DNA of 64,000 bases from GCA-2683135 sp964507445. GTDB taxonomy: Bacteria; Planctomycetota; GCA-002687715. The position numbers were made by a program, and so were the translations under genes. The first letter of the stretch is position 1. Each line of letters opens with the position of its first letter. The stretch is taken from NCBI GenBank assembly GCA_964507445.1, contig CAZDQF010000004.1, forward strand, positions 258,032-322,031. The letters run 5' to 3'. Of this stretch, positions 43,932 through 52,426 are shown piece by piece. The notes beneath the pieces were generated by a model, which had not been told where the DNA came from, did not search any database, and worked only from the letters and a program-made list of their open reading frames with translations.

Positions 43932-45662
43932 TCAGGAACCGCGTGACGACAATCGTTTGACCAGATTCGCCGCGCGCTGATCCTGAGGCACCATGCGTTG
44001 CCCGATGCGGGCGTAGCGCAGGGCCTCCGCCCGCTTCCCTTGCTGCTCCAGCGCCAGGGCGAGGCTGAGGTAGGTCGGCGCGAGCTGTCCCTCGGGCTTC
44101 ATGGCCAGCACCGCCTTGAACCGCCACGCAGCCTCCGCAGCGTCACGAGGGAGGAGGAAGCGACCCTCATCGTGCATCTTCCCGACCAGGCCCCGCTCCA
44201 GGAGGTAGGCGCGGTGCAGGTACTCCTCCGCCTGCTCCTGATGACCTTCCCGCAGCCGCAACTCTCCCAGCTCGATCAGCGTGAGGGCCAGCAGCCCCCT
44301 GGTCTCCTCCTGCGTCTGGTCAAGGGCGTGCGCCGCGTCCAGCGCCCCGAGCGCACCCTCCACGTCACCCTCCTGCTTCAGGGCGATCCCCAACCTGAGT
44401 TGCGCTGAGGGCAGGTCCGGGCTCAGGGAGGCGAGGAGCTGCGCCTGATGCGGGGCCGGGTGGGTCCCGCCCAGCTCCGCCGCCACCAGCAAGCCCGCCG
44501 GGATGACCAGCACCAGCCACTTGGCCGCGTGCACGAGCCCTGGAGCCCATCGAGCTGGAGCCGACGCCGTATCAGCCTCATCACCTCGGATACCCAAGTT
44601 CTTCCGGGTGCTGGTCTCGCGCACCTTCCAGATGAAACCGTCGTAGTAGAAGTGCAGCAGCGCGGAGGCCGTGAGCAGCCCCGCCATGATCCGACCGGCG
44701 ATGCCGGCGTTGGGAGAGGAGATCCCCTGCGTGGTGAGAGAGGTCTCGGACCAGGGGCCGATGGCGCCGTAGAGACACACCAGCCCCACATACGCAGCCA
44801 CGTACCACGCCCCACGACGGAACAGCATCTTGCTGAACGAGCCCACCCCCGGGTCCTTCTCTACGCGGCTCCGATTGAACAGCCAGACGATGGCGAGGTA
44901 CTGCACATCATGGAACACCTCGAACAGCACGAGGCCGATGAGGATGTCCGCGACGTAGACGTTGGCGTACCACCACCAACCCACGCTGGTGACCGCGAGC
45001 GTCAGCTTGATCGGGCTGGGGGGCGCCCCCGCCCGGCATCGCGCCACGATGTTCACCACGTACGTCGCCGTCACCAGCACCAGGGCTCCCCCCATCACCG
45101 ACCTCAGGCCGGAGACGAGATCGGCCGTGAGCATGGGCCCGCCGCAGGACAGGATGATCTCCTGCACGTAGTCGACCCGAAGATCCGAGAAGACCACTCC
45201 TCCGAGGAACCAGCTGGCGCAGAAGGCCAGATCCAGTCGCGCCGTCGTCCTCCCCATGGAACCCACCTTGGCGTCGTAGATGCGGAGGAAACCGTGGGTT
45301 TGCATCAGACCGTGCCACACCCCCCACAGGTACGCCGCCAGGACCATGGTGTGAAGCCCGGCGGCGGAGCAGCTGATGCAGGCGCCGCCGATCAACACCG
45401 GGGCGACGACGAAGCGGGTCTTGAAGCGACGGAAGAGCCCACGGTCCCCGTAGGCCCGCATCATGCCCGGCAGGTGATGTCCCATGCCCCCCAGGGCCAT
45501 GATCCACTTGTTCACGGCGAAGCTGCTGACGCCCGCCCAGCCGAGGCTCAGCACCGCCGGGAGGATGAGGATGGGGGTGGCGACGAAGAGGAGGAGATCC
45601 TGAGCCGGACCGATGATCCACCCCCTACCCGATCGGTCAGTTGTCCCCGCTGGCTGCGCCAT
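43932..45662 (-). CDS. polytopic membrane protein with C-terminal TPR region
   Basis: A 576-residue protein with about ten membrane helices in the first 400 residues and a C-terminal cytoplasmic or periplasmic part (~425-576) built from tetratricopeptide-like repeats, visible as QLRLGIALKQEGDVEGALGALD and ALALEQQGKRAEALRYA. Histidine-rich helix segments such as GMGHHLPGMMRAYG, GVWHGLMQTHGFLRIYD and LFEVFHDVQYLAIVW could bind metal or lipid. I do not recognise a named family. The ATG at 45662 is followed upstream by low-quality sequence near an assembly gap. Confidence 0.7.
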   Translation of the reverse strand: MAQPAGTTDRSGRGWIIGPAQDLLLFVATPILILPAVLSLGWAGVSSFAVNKWIMALGGMGHHLPGMMRAYGDRGLFRRFKTRFVVAPVLIGGACISCSAAGLHTMVLAAYLWGVWHGLMQTHGFLRIYDAKVGSMGRTTARLDLAFCASWFLGGVVFSDLRVDYVQEIILSCGGPMLTADLVSGLRSVMGGALVLVTATYVVNIVARCRAGAPPSPIKLTLAVTSVGWWWYANVYVADILIGLVLFEVFHDVQYLAIVWLFNRSRVEKDPGVGSFSKMLFRRGAWYVAAYVGLVCLYGAIGPWSETSLTTQGISSPNAGIAGRIMAGLLTASALLHFYYDGFIWKVRETSTRKNLGIRGDEADTASAPARWAPGLVHAAKWLVLVIPAGLLVAAELGGTHPAPHQAQLLASLSPDLPSAQLRLGIALKQEGDVEGALGALDAAHALDQTQEETRGLLALTLIELGELRLREGHQEQAEEYLHRAYLLERGLVGKMHDEGRFLLPRDAAEAAWRFKAVLAMKPEGQLAPTYLSLALALEQQGKRAEALRYARIGQRMVPQDQRAANLVKRLSSRGS

Positions 45663-45898
45663 GGACGAACTCCTCAGTGGGTGCAGCTTACATCACCCAG
45701 CGCGAGCCCATGGGAGACGGGTCACGGGGGACGGGGCCCCCCCCCCACAAACGCCCCCACCAAAGGCCCCCCCCCNNNNNNNNNNGGGTGCCGCTTACAC
45801 CCCCCCGCGCGCCCCCCGGGCCCCGGGGCCCGGGGGCCCGGCCGCGCCCCCCTCGGGAGGCGCGGACGTGGAGCCGCCCCGTCAGGGACCGAAGAGGC
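45663..45898. other. assembly gap with low-quality, duplicated flanks
   Basis: Ten Ns lie at 45776-45785. The bases after the gap (from 45786, GGGTGCCGCTTACAC) are a degraded copy of those before it (from 45679, GGGTGCAGCTTACAT), with most A replaced by C. Both sides run into long C or G runs. The true spacer is probably about 110 bp shorter and continuous. No gene is visible. Confidence 0.7.
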
Positions 45899-48682
45899 TC
45901 ACTTCCCCTGCGGCGGCGCCGGCACCTCCGCCTTGGCGATCAGGGAATGAGCGTCCACCTCGCGCCCCAACGCCCCGTCCACGGTCTGCCACATCAGCTC
46001 GAAGAGCGCGTAACGCTCCCTGGTGGGCACGTCCGTGGTGGTCCCGAGATCGCGCTCCGAGAACATGGCCGGGTTGGAGGTGACGATCAACTGACCCCGT
46101 CCTCGGACGTGGCGCCCGTGGACACAGCCTCCGGCCTCGGTCACCAACAGGGGTTCGTACCCCAGCAACCCGAGGGAAGGGGGCGTGACCTCCATACCGA
46201 GGCCCGACACCTGGTTGGTCGCTGCCACCGGAGACGGCGACAGGTGGACGCAGGTGGCGTCCTGGCAACCGGCCTGCAGGCACGTCATGGCCACCTGGAT
46301 CGGGACCTCCCTCAAGCGCGGCGGGAGTTGCTCCTTGGAAACCGCCGGCACCTCCTTGGCGCCACCCTCCGCCGTATCCAACTCGGGCCATGTGCGGGGG
46401 GCCACGGCGATGGCCTCGGACCCCAGCTCCGTCGCCTCCAGGGAGGCGTGCAGAGCGGCGAGCACGCGAGGGTCTTCGGACAACACCCAGAGGCTGCCGC
46501 CCTCTTCCAGATAGGACGACAGACGGGTCGCCATCTCCTCCGCCTGGTCGACGGTCGGCTCCACCATGACGGAGAAGGGCTTCTCCACCAGCGCATCTAC
46601 CGTGAGCACCGTGGAGGGGATGGTGTCCGCCCGTTGGAACCCCACGTAGAAGTTGACGAACACATGAGGGTCCGTTTCATCGTGTCCCAGAGGCCGCCGC
46701 AGCCGCAAGGCCCGGGGTTCACCGCACATGGCGTTCACCTGAGGACGCGTCCACTGGGGATCCGGCAGCTTCTCCGCGAACGTCTTGGACGCCACGTCCG
46801 AGAGTCCCAGACCGAGCACGACGCCTATCGCCGCGGGCGGCACCAGGGATGCCAGGTCCATGGGACGCCTGCCGCAGACCCCCAGGCACAACCCGGCCAG
46901 GGCCAGGGCGCCGCCCACCCCCAAGGGGATGGCGGGCCAGTGCGGCAGACGGTTGCGGTGGTTGAGCCAGTTGACGCTGCCCAGGGCCAGCTCCGGCTTG
47001 CCGTAGGTGTGCATGAAGAAGCTCGAGAACACGGTGCTGTCTCCGAACGCCACCACCCGACCGTCTCCGTAGGTGGCCGCCGCCGCCTGGGTGAACTGGC
47101 CCGACGGCTCCCGCGTGGACCAGGCGTGGTCACCGAAGAACGTCAACTTGGAGTAGTCCGCAGCGTCAACATAGTACGGACCGCCCACCATGATGGGGGT
47201 CGCCACCAACGGGTTCAGGGTCAGCGTGTCTGAGGTGGCGAACACGAACTCGTCGATGAGAGAGACCGCGGGATGAGCCCGATGGGTGGGAGCCACCCAT
47301 AGCTGGGTCTCCTCCTTCTCGGGCAGGTCGAAGGTGGCGTCCGGCATGAAGGTGATGCCCATGGGGCCACCGATCTGATTGAGGAACGTGTTCATCCCGA
47401 AGATGTTGGTGTGGTCACCGATCAGGAAGAGACCGCCGCCTCGCTCCACGAAGTCCTGGAACGCCGCCACCTCTTCCTCCGAGTACGGGCTGGTGGGTGT
47501 CTTCAGGATCCAGACGTCGTAGTCGTTGATCACCTCTGCGGTGAGCGGCCCCTCGGAGACCGCGTCCACGGAGGGGAAGAACTGCCGCAAGTAGACCATC
47601 ATGGACCAGAAGTTGTACGTGGTCTTGGTGCCGAACAGGGTCCTGTTCAACGGCACGTCGGTCCACTCCCACTGGCTATGGACCGCGTCCACGGCGACCC
47701 GGCCACCCTTCACCTCTCCCGGCGGTATCCACGTCAAGGCCACGGAGATCATCACGCAGCCGACCGCCAACCCGGCGACGGCGAGGCGACGACGGGCCGC
47801 GGGAGGCGCCGTTTCAGGTTCTTCGGAGCGCGCTCCGGGCCTCGACATCCAGACGGCCGCCAGCAGCAGAGGCAGGTAGGCCGCGGCCCATCCGGTCACC
47901 GCCAACCCGGGCTTCTGCGCCGCCATGGAATCGCTCAGCAGCATGACCAACTTGGTCATGACCATGATCTGCCTGCAGACCTCCGTCATGACAGAGAACG
48001 CCATGAGTCGCTTCAACACGCCGCCACGGGTCCCACGTCCTTGCAAGATGACAGCGCCACCGAGCGCCAGGGCCAGGAGCGCCGGGAAGACCTCTGCATA
48101 ACGCGGGCCCGCCCCGAGGGCCACGGTGCGCCCCATCTCTTCGAACACCAGGGCGCCGCCGTGGCCGTAGGTCGTGAACCCGAGCAGGTCACCCAGCCAG
48201 CGGCTGAGGAAGGTCGGGAACTCCACGTACTGCACCCAGGGCTCCATGGCGAAGTAGGCGGCGTAGGTCGTGGCCGCCGCCACCCCCACCCAGGTTGTGG
48301 ACAGCAGGGCGGCGCCCCACGCCGAGCGACGCAGCGCCCGCGCCAATAGGCTCAGGGCGACACCTCCCAGGGCGATCAGGACCGCCGGCCGTAGGTCGGG
48401 GACCGTAATCCAGGCTCCGGTCGCGGTGACGGATGCGAGGGCCAGGGAGACCAAGCTCGGGGCAGCGTCCTCGGGCTGCCCGGGGCCGGCGACGCGGCGG
48501 CGCAGTCGTCCAACCCCCCAGATGACGGCGGCAACGGCCAAGATGATGACAGCAGCGGCGACGAACTCGTTGGCGGTGCCGGGCTCCTTCAGCTGCACAT
48601 AGGCCATGAAGCCTGCGATCCAGAACGGAAGGACGGCGATACGCGCGAGTGGATGACCGGAGTTGATGTGTTGCGAGTTCAT
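45899..48682 (-). CDS. large membrane protein with GATase-like periplasmic domains
   Basis: A 927-residue protein. The N-terminal ~340 residues carry about ten helices. Residues ~380-640 form a soluble alpha/beta domain with DVWILKTPTSPYS and GGGLFLIGDHTNIFGMN, resembling DUF4350/GldG-type glutamine-amidotransferase-like domains. Two further helices follow at ~660-720, then a second similar domain (GGSLWVLSEDPRVL, GRGQLIVTSNP). It starts one base after the stop of its paralogue at 48684-51032, so the two are co-translated. Such domains are proposed auxiliary parts of ABC systems, but no ATPase is adjacent. The catalytic Cys-His pair is not evident. Confidence 0.7.
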   Translation of the reverse strand: MNSQHINSGHPLARIAVLPFWIAGFMAYVQLKEPGTANEFVAAAVIILAVAAVIWGVGRLRRRVAGPGQPEDAAPSLVSLALASVTATGAWITVPDLRPAVLIALGGVALSLLARALRRSAWGAALLSTTWVGVAAATTYAAYFAMEPWVQYVEFPTFLSRWLGDLLGFTTYGHGGALVFEEMGRTVALGAGPRYAEVFPALLALALGGAVILQGRGTRGGVLKRLMAFSVMTEVCRQIMVMTKLVMLLSDSMAAQKPGLAVTGWAAAYLPLLLAAVWMSRPGARSEEPETAPPAARRRLAVAGLAVGCVMISVALTWIPPGEVKGGRVAVDAVHSQWEWTDVPLNRTLFGTKTTYNFWSMMVYLRQFFPSVDAVSEGPLTAEVINDYDVWILKTPTSPYSEEEVAAFQDFVERGGGLFLIGDHTNIFGMNTFLNQIGGPMGITFMPDATFDLPEKEETQLWVAPTHRAHPAVSLIDEFVFATSDTLTLNPLVATPIMVGGPYYVDAADYSKLTFFGDHAWSTREPSGQFTQAAAATYGDGRVVAFGDSTVFSSFFMHTYGKPELALGSVNWLNHRNRLPHWPAIPLGVGGALALAGLCLGVCGRRPMDLASLVPPAAIGVVLGLGLSDVASKTFAEKLPDPQWTRPQVNAMCGEPRALRLRRPLGHDETDPHVFVNFYVGFQRADTIPSTVLTVDALVEKPFSVMVEPTVDQAEEMATRLSSYLEEGGSLWVLSEDPRVLAALHASLEATELGSEAIAVAPRTWPELDTAEGGAKEVPAVSKEQLPPRLREVPIQVAMTCLQAGCQDATCVHLSPSPVAATNQVSGLGMEVTPPSLGLLGYEPLLVTEAGGCVHGRHVRGRGQLIVTSNPAMFSERDLGTTTDVPTRERYALFELMWQTVDGALGREVDAHSLIAKAEVPAPPQGK

Positions 48683-48683
48683 G

Positions 48684-51032
48684 TCAACCGTTCCTTTCGA
48701 GGAGACCGCTGATGAAGCGGAAGTTGGAAGCCTTGTAAGCGGACTTGCCCGCGTTGAAGTTGTGATCCCAGATGAAGCGGGGATCAGAGACCCAGATCCA
48801 CCGTCCGGCGCCCATGGGCACCTCGATGACCACCGGCTCTCCGAACGCCCGGACCAGCACGTTGTGAGGCACCGTCTCCGCGTCCACGGACATGGGCCAT
48901 CCCCACTTGAAGCTGGGGACCGCCAACCCGTCCGACGCCTCGGCGCCGGGGCAGCTCCCCGCAGGGTCCGCCCGCACAGCGATCCCATGTTTCCGGAGGA
49001 CGCCGTGCTCCCTTGCGTCATCCGGGTCGACCACCGCCAACACCGTGCCGCCGCGAGCACAAAACGCCGTCAGCTCTTCCTGGTCGGCGGCGCGGAGAGG
49101 CGCCCCCCCCCCCCGCGTCACAACCACCTCCCTGGGAGCGCGCACCGGCCACAGGTCCTCATGTCGCAGCAAGGCGCTGTGACCCGCCGCCCTCAGCGCC
49201 GTCGCGAAACCCTCCACCTCGTTGTCGCTGGCCGACGCCGGGTCCAGGTTCGAACCCATGCCCGTGTGGATCCAGGCCACGGCGTCCGGACGCAGGCGGT
49301 CACCGTCCATCTCCCATCGCGCCAGCGACCGGGCGCCAGACATGGAGCCGAGCAGCAACACGAGCGCCAGCAGGGAGCCGATCGCGGCGGGGTGCACGAG
49401 CACGAACGCCAACACCAGGACCATCATGCCCGCGGCCATCCACGCCCTGGCCGGCCCGGACTCCTCGTGGAACAGATCCCGCAGGGCGCCGTCCACGAAC
49501 GTCCAGCTCTGGGAGAAGGATGTCTGCTGCAAGATAGCGGTGTCGCCAAAGGCCATGACCCGGCCCGCGCCCACGGTCGCGTCCGCCGCCAGGATCAGGT
49601 CTCCGCAGGCCTCTTCTCCGCGATCGTAGGACCAGTTGCCCAGGAACGCCTTCTGCGGGCTGCCTCGGTCACCGATGTCCGCGTACCCGTCGCGGGCGAC
49701 CACCAAGGGTCGCGCCGGGGAGCGCACCCCCATGGTGGCCCCCACGGAGATACGGATCAGGTCTTCGCTGTCGGTGGCGGCAGCGACTCGTGACCAGCGG
49801 GTCTGGAGCACGCGCCGCCAATTACTCTTGAAGGGGATGGCGCTGTCGAACTTGAGGCTCATGCCGAACCGCTGTAGCAGCGGGTTGGAGAAGCGCATGA
49901 CGCCGAAGATGTCAGTGTGGTCCCCCAGGAACAGCAGACGGCCACCGTCACGGACCCACGCGTCCACCGCTTCCAGCTCCGTCGGAGCGAGCTGCCGGCA
50001 GAGGTTCACCATCACCAACAGATCCGCGTCGCGGAGCTGCTCCTCGTCGATGGTCTTGACGTGCGCGACCGAGTCCACGGAGCCTTCGAGCCAATGAAAG
50101 AAGCTCCCCATGTCAGCGCGCTTCGGCGCCACCGGAGCCTCCACGTCCGGCTGCTCGTGAGCGAAGGAGCCTTCCAGGACCAGCGCCGACCGTGGCCTGG
50201 CCTCGTCGTTGACGGGCAGGTAGAAGCCCACCACCGCTGCCACCACCGCGACGAAGCCGGCCGCACCTGACAGCAAGACCGACGGCCTACGGTCGAGCAA
50301 GCGCCCGGGGACCGCCCAGATCACGCCGGTGAGCAGGGCCGTCAGCAAGACCACCTTTGTGAGCCCAGAGTCCCCGATCGCACCTGCCGGGAGGACCACG
50401 GAGCCGCTGATCAGGGTGACCACGCCGATGACCAAGCAGCGCACGTCCCAGCGGCGTCCGCTGGTGGCGGCGACGGCGAGCGCCACGGCACCCACCCAGG
50501 CCTCCATCCCCCGCCCGGTCCAGCCGAGGAGGTCAACGGATTCGCCACGCCAATCGGACACGGTCCTGGCCCACCATCGGACGGCGTCGGAGGCGGGTGC
50601 GGAGAACAGGGTCAGGTGGTCGCACAACCGCATCGCGGCGACCACCGACACGGCCGCCACCAGCGGCCGAACCGACGATGGCGCCCCGACAACTCGCGAC
50701 GCGCAACCCGCACCCACCAGCAGGATCAACAAGGCGAACATGCCCTCGCCGGACACCGACGCCAGAGTGGTCGCGGACGCAAGCGTGATCGATCCCACGG
50801 CGAGAACGCGCCGCCCGGCGCCGTCCTTGATCCTGTGGCGACGCCGCCACAGGGTCGCTGCGGTTAGCCCGACGAAACAGACGGCGCACATGAGCTCCAT
50901 GAGTCCTCCCATGGGACCCCAGCCCGGGCGCATGGTCACCGGTATGAGGAACGCGGCGAGGGCCGCGGCGGCGGCCGCCGTGGACAACGCATCCCGGGAT
51001 GCGGCCTGGCTTGTGATATCGGTCTGGGACAT
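48684..51032 (-). CDS. large membrane protein with GATase-like domains, paralogue of the next gene
   Basis: A 782-residue protein with about eight helices (residues ~20-290), then a soluble domain containing LVMVNLCRQLAPTE and GGRLLFLGDHTDIFGVM. The latter aligns with GGGLFLIGDHTNIFGMN in the downstream gene. Two more helices (~525-570) and a second alpha/beta domain (GGTVLAVVDPDDA) complete the same order. The ATG at 51032 follows GGAG by eight bases. A 12-base G run lies inside the coding region (49103-49114). Function is unknown. The pair probably forms a heterodimer in the inner membrane. Confidence 0.7.
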   Translation of the reverse strand: MSQTDITSQAASRDALSTAAAAAALAAFLIPVTMRPGWGPMGGLMELMCAVCFVGLTAATLWRRRHRIKDGAGRRVLAVGSITLASATTLASVSGEGMFALLILLVGAGCASRVVGAPSSVRPLVAAVSVVAAMRLCDHLTLFSAPASDAVRWWARTVSDWRGESVDLLGWTGRGMEAWVGAVALAVAATSGRRWDVRCLVIGVVTLISGSVVLPAGAIGDSGLTKVVLLTALLTGVIWAVPGRLLDRRPSVLLSGAAGFVAVVAAVVGFYLPVNDEARPRSALVLEGSFAHEQPDVEAPVAPKRADMGSFFHWLEGSVDSVAHVKTIDEEQLRDADLLVMVNLCRQLAPTELEAVDAWVRDGGRLLFLGDHTDIFGVMRFSNPLLQRFGMSLKFDSAIPFKSNWRRVLQTRWSRVAAATDSEDLIRISVGATMGVRSPARPLVVARDGYADIGDRGSPQKAFLGNWSYDRGEEACGDLILAADATVGAGRVMAFGDTAILQQTSFSQSWTFVDGALRDLFHEESGPARAWMAAGMMVLVLAFVLVHPAAIGSLLALVLLLGSMSGARSLARWEMDGDRLRPDAVAWIHTGMGSNLDPASASDNEVEGFATALRAAGHSALLRHEDLWPVRAPREVVVTRGGGAPLRAADQEELTAFCARGGTVLAVVDPDDAREHGVLRKHGIAVRADPAGSCPGAEASDGLAVPSFKWGWPMSVDAETVPHNVLVRAFGEPVVIEVPMGAGRWIWVSDPRFIWDHNFNAGKSAYKASNFRFISGLLERNG
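49103..49114. repeat. 12-base homopolymer C/G run inside a coding sequence
   Basis: Twelve consecutive C on the plus strand encode Gly codons in the tandem membrane protein. Runs of this length are slippage-prone and can switch genes on and off, but they are also a common assembly error site in this sequence. Confidence 0.6.
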
Positions 51033-51135
51033 GGTCAAGGCTCCCTGTTGGAATGCGAAGGTTGAATGATCAGGACAGACGCTGCGGCCTCACCGGCGAC
51101 ATCTGGTCACCATGGGATCGCGGCCGCGCGCGCCC

Positions 51136-51159
51136 CCTCCCGGGCCGAAGCCCGGGAGG
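51136..51159 (-). terminator. stable hairpin with UUCG loop after the cysteine-ladder gene
   Basis: Minus strand CCTCCCGGGC-TTCG-GCCCGGGAGG forms a perfect 10-bp stem with a C(UUCG)G tetraloop, 22 bases after the stop at 51181. No U tract follows. It may terminate transcription weakly or protect the 3' end. Confidence 0.55.
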
Positions 51160-51180
51160 CGACGAACACGGGCGGCGGAA

Positions 51181-52338
51181 TCAGCCGCGGGCTCTCCCCA
51201 CAAACGCTCCGGCGAAGCCGAAGCCGAGGACGCTGAGACCCAGCAGGGCGCTAAGGTCCTCCACGCCGTTCTCTCTGCCGAAGCCATCGAGGGCGCGTCC
51301 CACGTTGGCCATCCTCATCCCGGGGAGCGCACCCGGGTTCGCGATGTTCGGGCCGCACTGAGTGGCGCCGGCCGAACACCCGTAATTGCTGGTGCAATTG
51401 GGCGCTGAACTGCATTGGGCAGATCGCGATGAACACCCGGAGTTGGACGTACACTCGTCGCCACTGGAGCAGTTGGGTCCAGCGGTGCAACTACCCTCTG
51501 ACGTGCAGTCGTTGTGGTCGGAGCACTGGCCTCCGGCGGTGCACTGATCGCCGGTGGAACACTGCGTGCCTTCGGTGCAGTCCTCCACCTCGGAGCAATC
51601 CGGGCCGCCTGTGCAGGTGTTGCCGCTGGAGCACTCCTCCCCGTAGGTGCAATCGGAACCCGTGGAGCACTCCCCGGCCGAGGTGCAGGCGGCGCCGCTG
51701 GAGCACTCGGTGCCGAGGGTGCAGTCGCGGCCGCTGGAGCAGTTGTTGGCCGAGGTGCACTGGGGGCCTTCGGAGCAGCCGGAGCTGGCATAGGTGCAAT
51801 CCCAGCCAGTGGAGCAGCTCGACCCGCTGGTGCACACCGCGCCGCTGCTGCAATCGGATCCCTGGGTACAGTCTCCTCCGGAGGAACACCCCTTGTGGTC
51901 CGTGCAGCGGGCGCCTCCGGAGCACCCCGAAGCCTGGGTGTTCCCGTCCGGGTTACAGAGCCAGGCGGAGAGGCTGACAGTAATGCCGATGCCGCCGCAG
52001 ACCGCAGTGGTGACTAGCCTACCGTCAGCGTCGATCGCCTCGAATTGGCGCACGCCGGCCGCCGCTTCAGCGGACTTGAACACCTTCGGCACCAGCCCAG
52101 GACAGTCGCCGCAAGGGACCCAGGCCAGATGACCGAAGTGCCCGTCGGTGACGTCCAGCAGGCCGTCCTGGTTGACCACATTGACGGTGCGGCAGTTGAA
52201 GGCGTAGAGGCTGGACGGGCTGGAAGCAGCCGCCGGCTCACGCTTCTCGTTCTCTTCAGGCCCATTGGCCCAGGTACACGGCGCCAGCACCACGCTGACG
52301 ACGAGCAGGGACAGGAGGCCACGGTTGACGTGTCTCAT
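51181..52338 (-). CDS. secreted cysteine-ladder (Tenebrio antifreeze-like) beta-solenoid protein
   Basis: A 385-residue protein. It has an N-terminal signal peptide (~1-25), a globular part (~45-130), then 32 cysteines between residues 139 and 328 spaced exactly six apart except for three seven-residue steps (181-188, 302-309, 321-328). Units alternate CSxGxx and CTxGxx, so the repeat is 12 residues. This is the spacing of Tenebrio molitor antifreeze protein, a disulfide-stapled beta-helix. The paired Thr ice-binding face (TCT) is mostly missing. A C-terminal hydrophobic helix ending GRARG looks like a sorting or anchor signal. The ATG at 52338 follows GAGGAG with ideal spacing. No transposon or phage context is visible. 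Confidence 0.85.
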   Translation of the reverse strand: MRHVNRGLLSLLVVSVVLAPCTWANGPEENEKREPAAASSPSSLYAFNCRTVNVVNQDGLLDVTDGHFGHLAWVPCGDCPGLVPKVFKSAEAAAGVRQFEAIDADGRLVTTAVCGGIGITVSLSAWLCNPDGNTQASGCSGGARCTDHKGCSSGGDCTQGSDCSSGAVCTSGSSCSTGWDCTYASSGCSEGPQCTSANNCSSGRDCTLGTECSSGAACTSAGECSTGSDCTYGEECSSGNTCTGGPDCSEVEDCTEGTQCSTGDQCTAGGQCSDHNDCTSEGSCTAGPNCSSGDECTSNSGCSSRSAQCSSAPNCTSNYGCSAGATQCGPNIANPGALPGMRMANVGRALDGFGRENGVEDLSALLGLSVLGFGFAGAFVGRARG

Positions 52339-52426
52339 TGTAAATCTCCTCGGAGTAGATGGGATGACGGACCGCCACGTGGCCAGACGATGGCCACAGA
52401 GCAACGAGCTCCGTCAAGGGATGTGA

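Noticed and set aside
51430..51930. Regular DNA repeats resembling a CRISPR array or satellite
   Set aside because: The periodicity (36-bp, 12-codon) comes from the cysteine-ladder codons. Units are not identical and there are no spacers.
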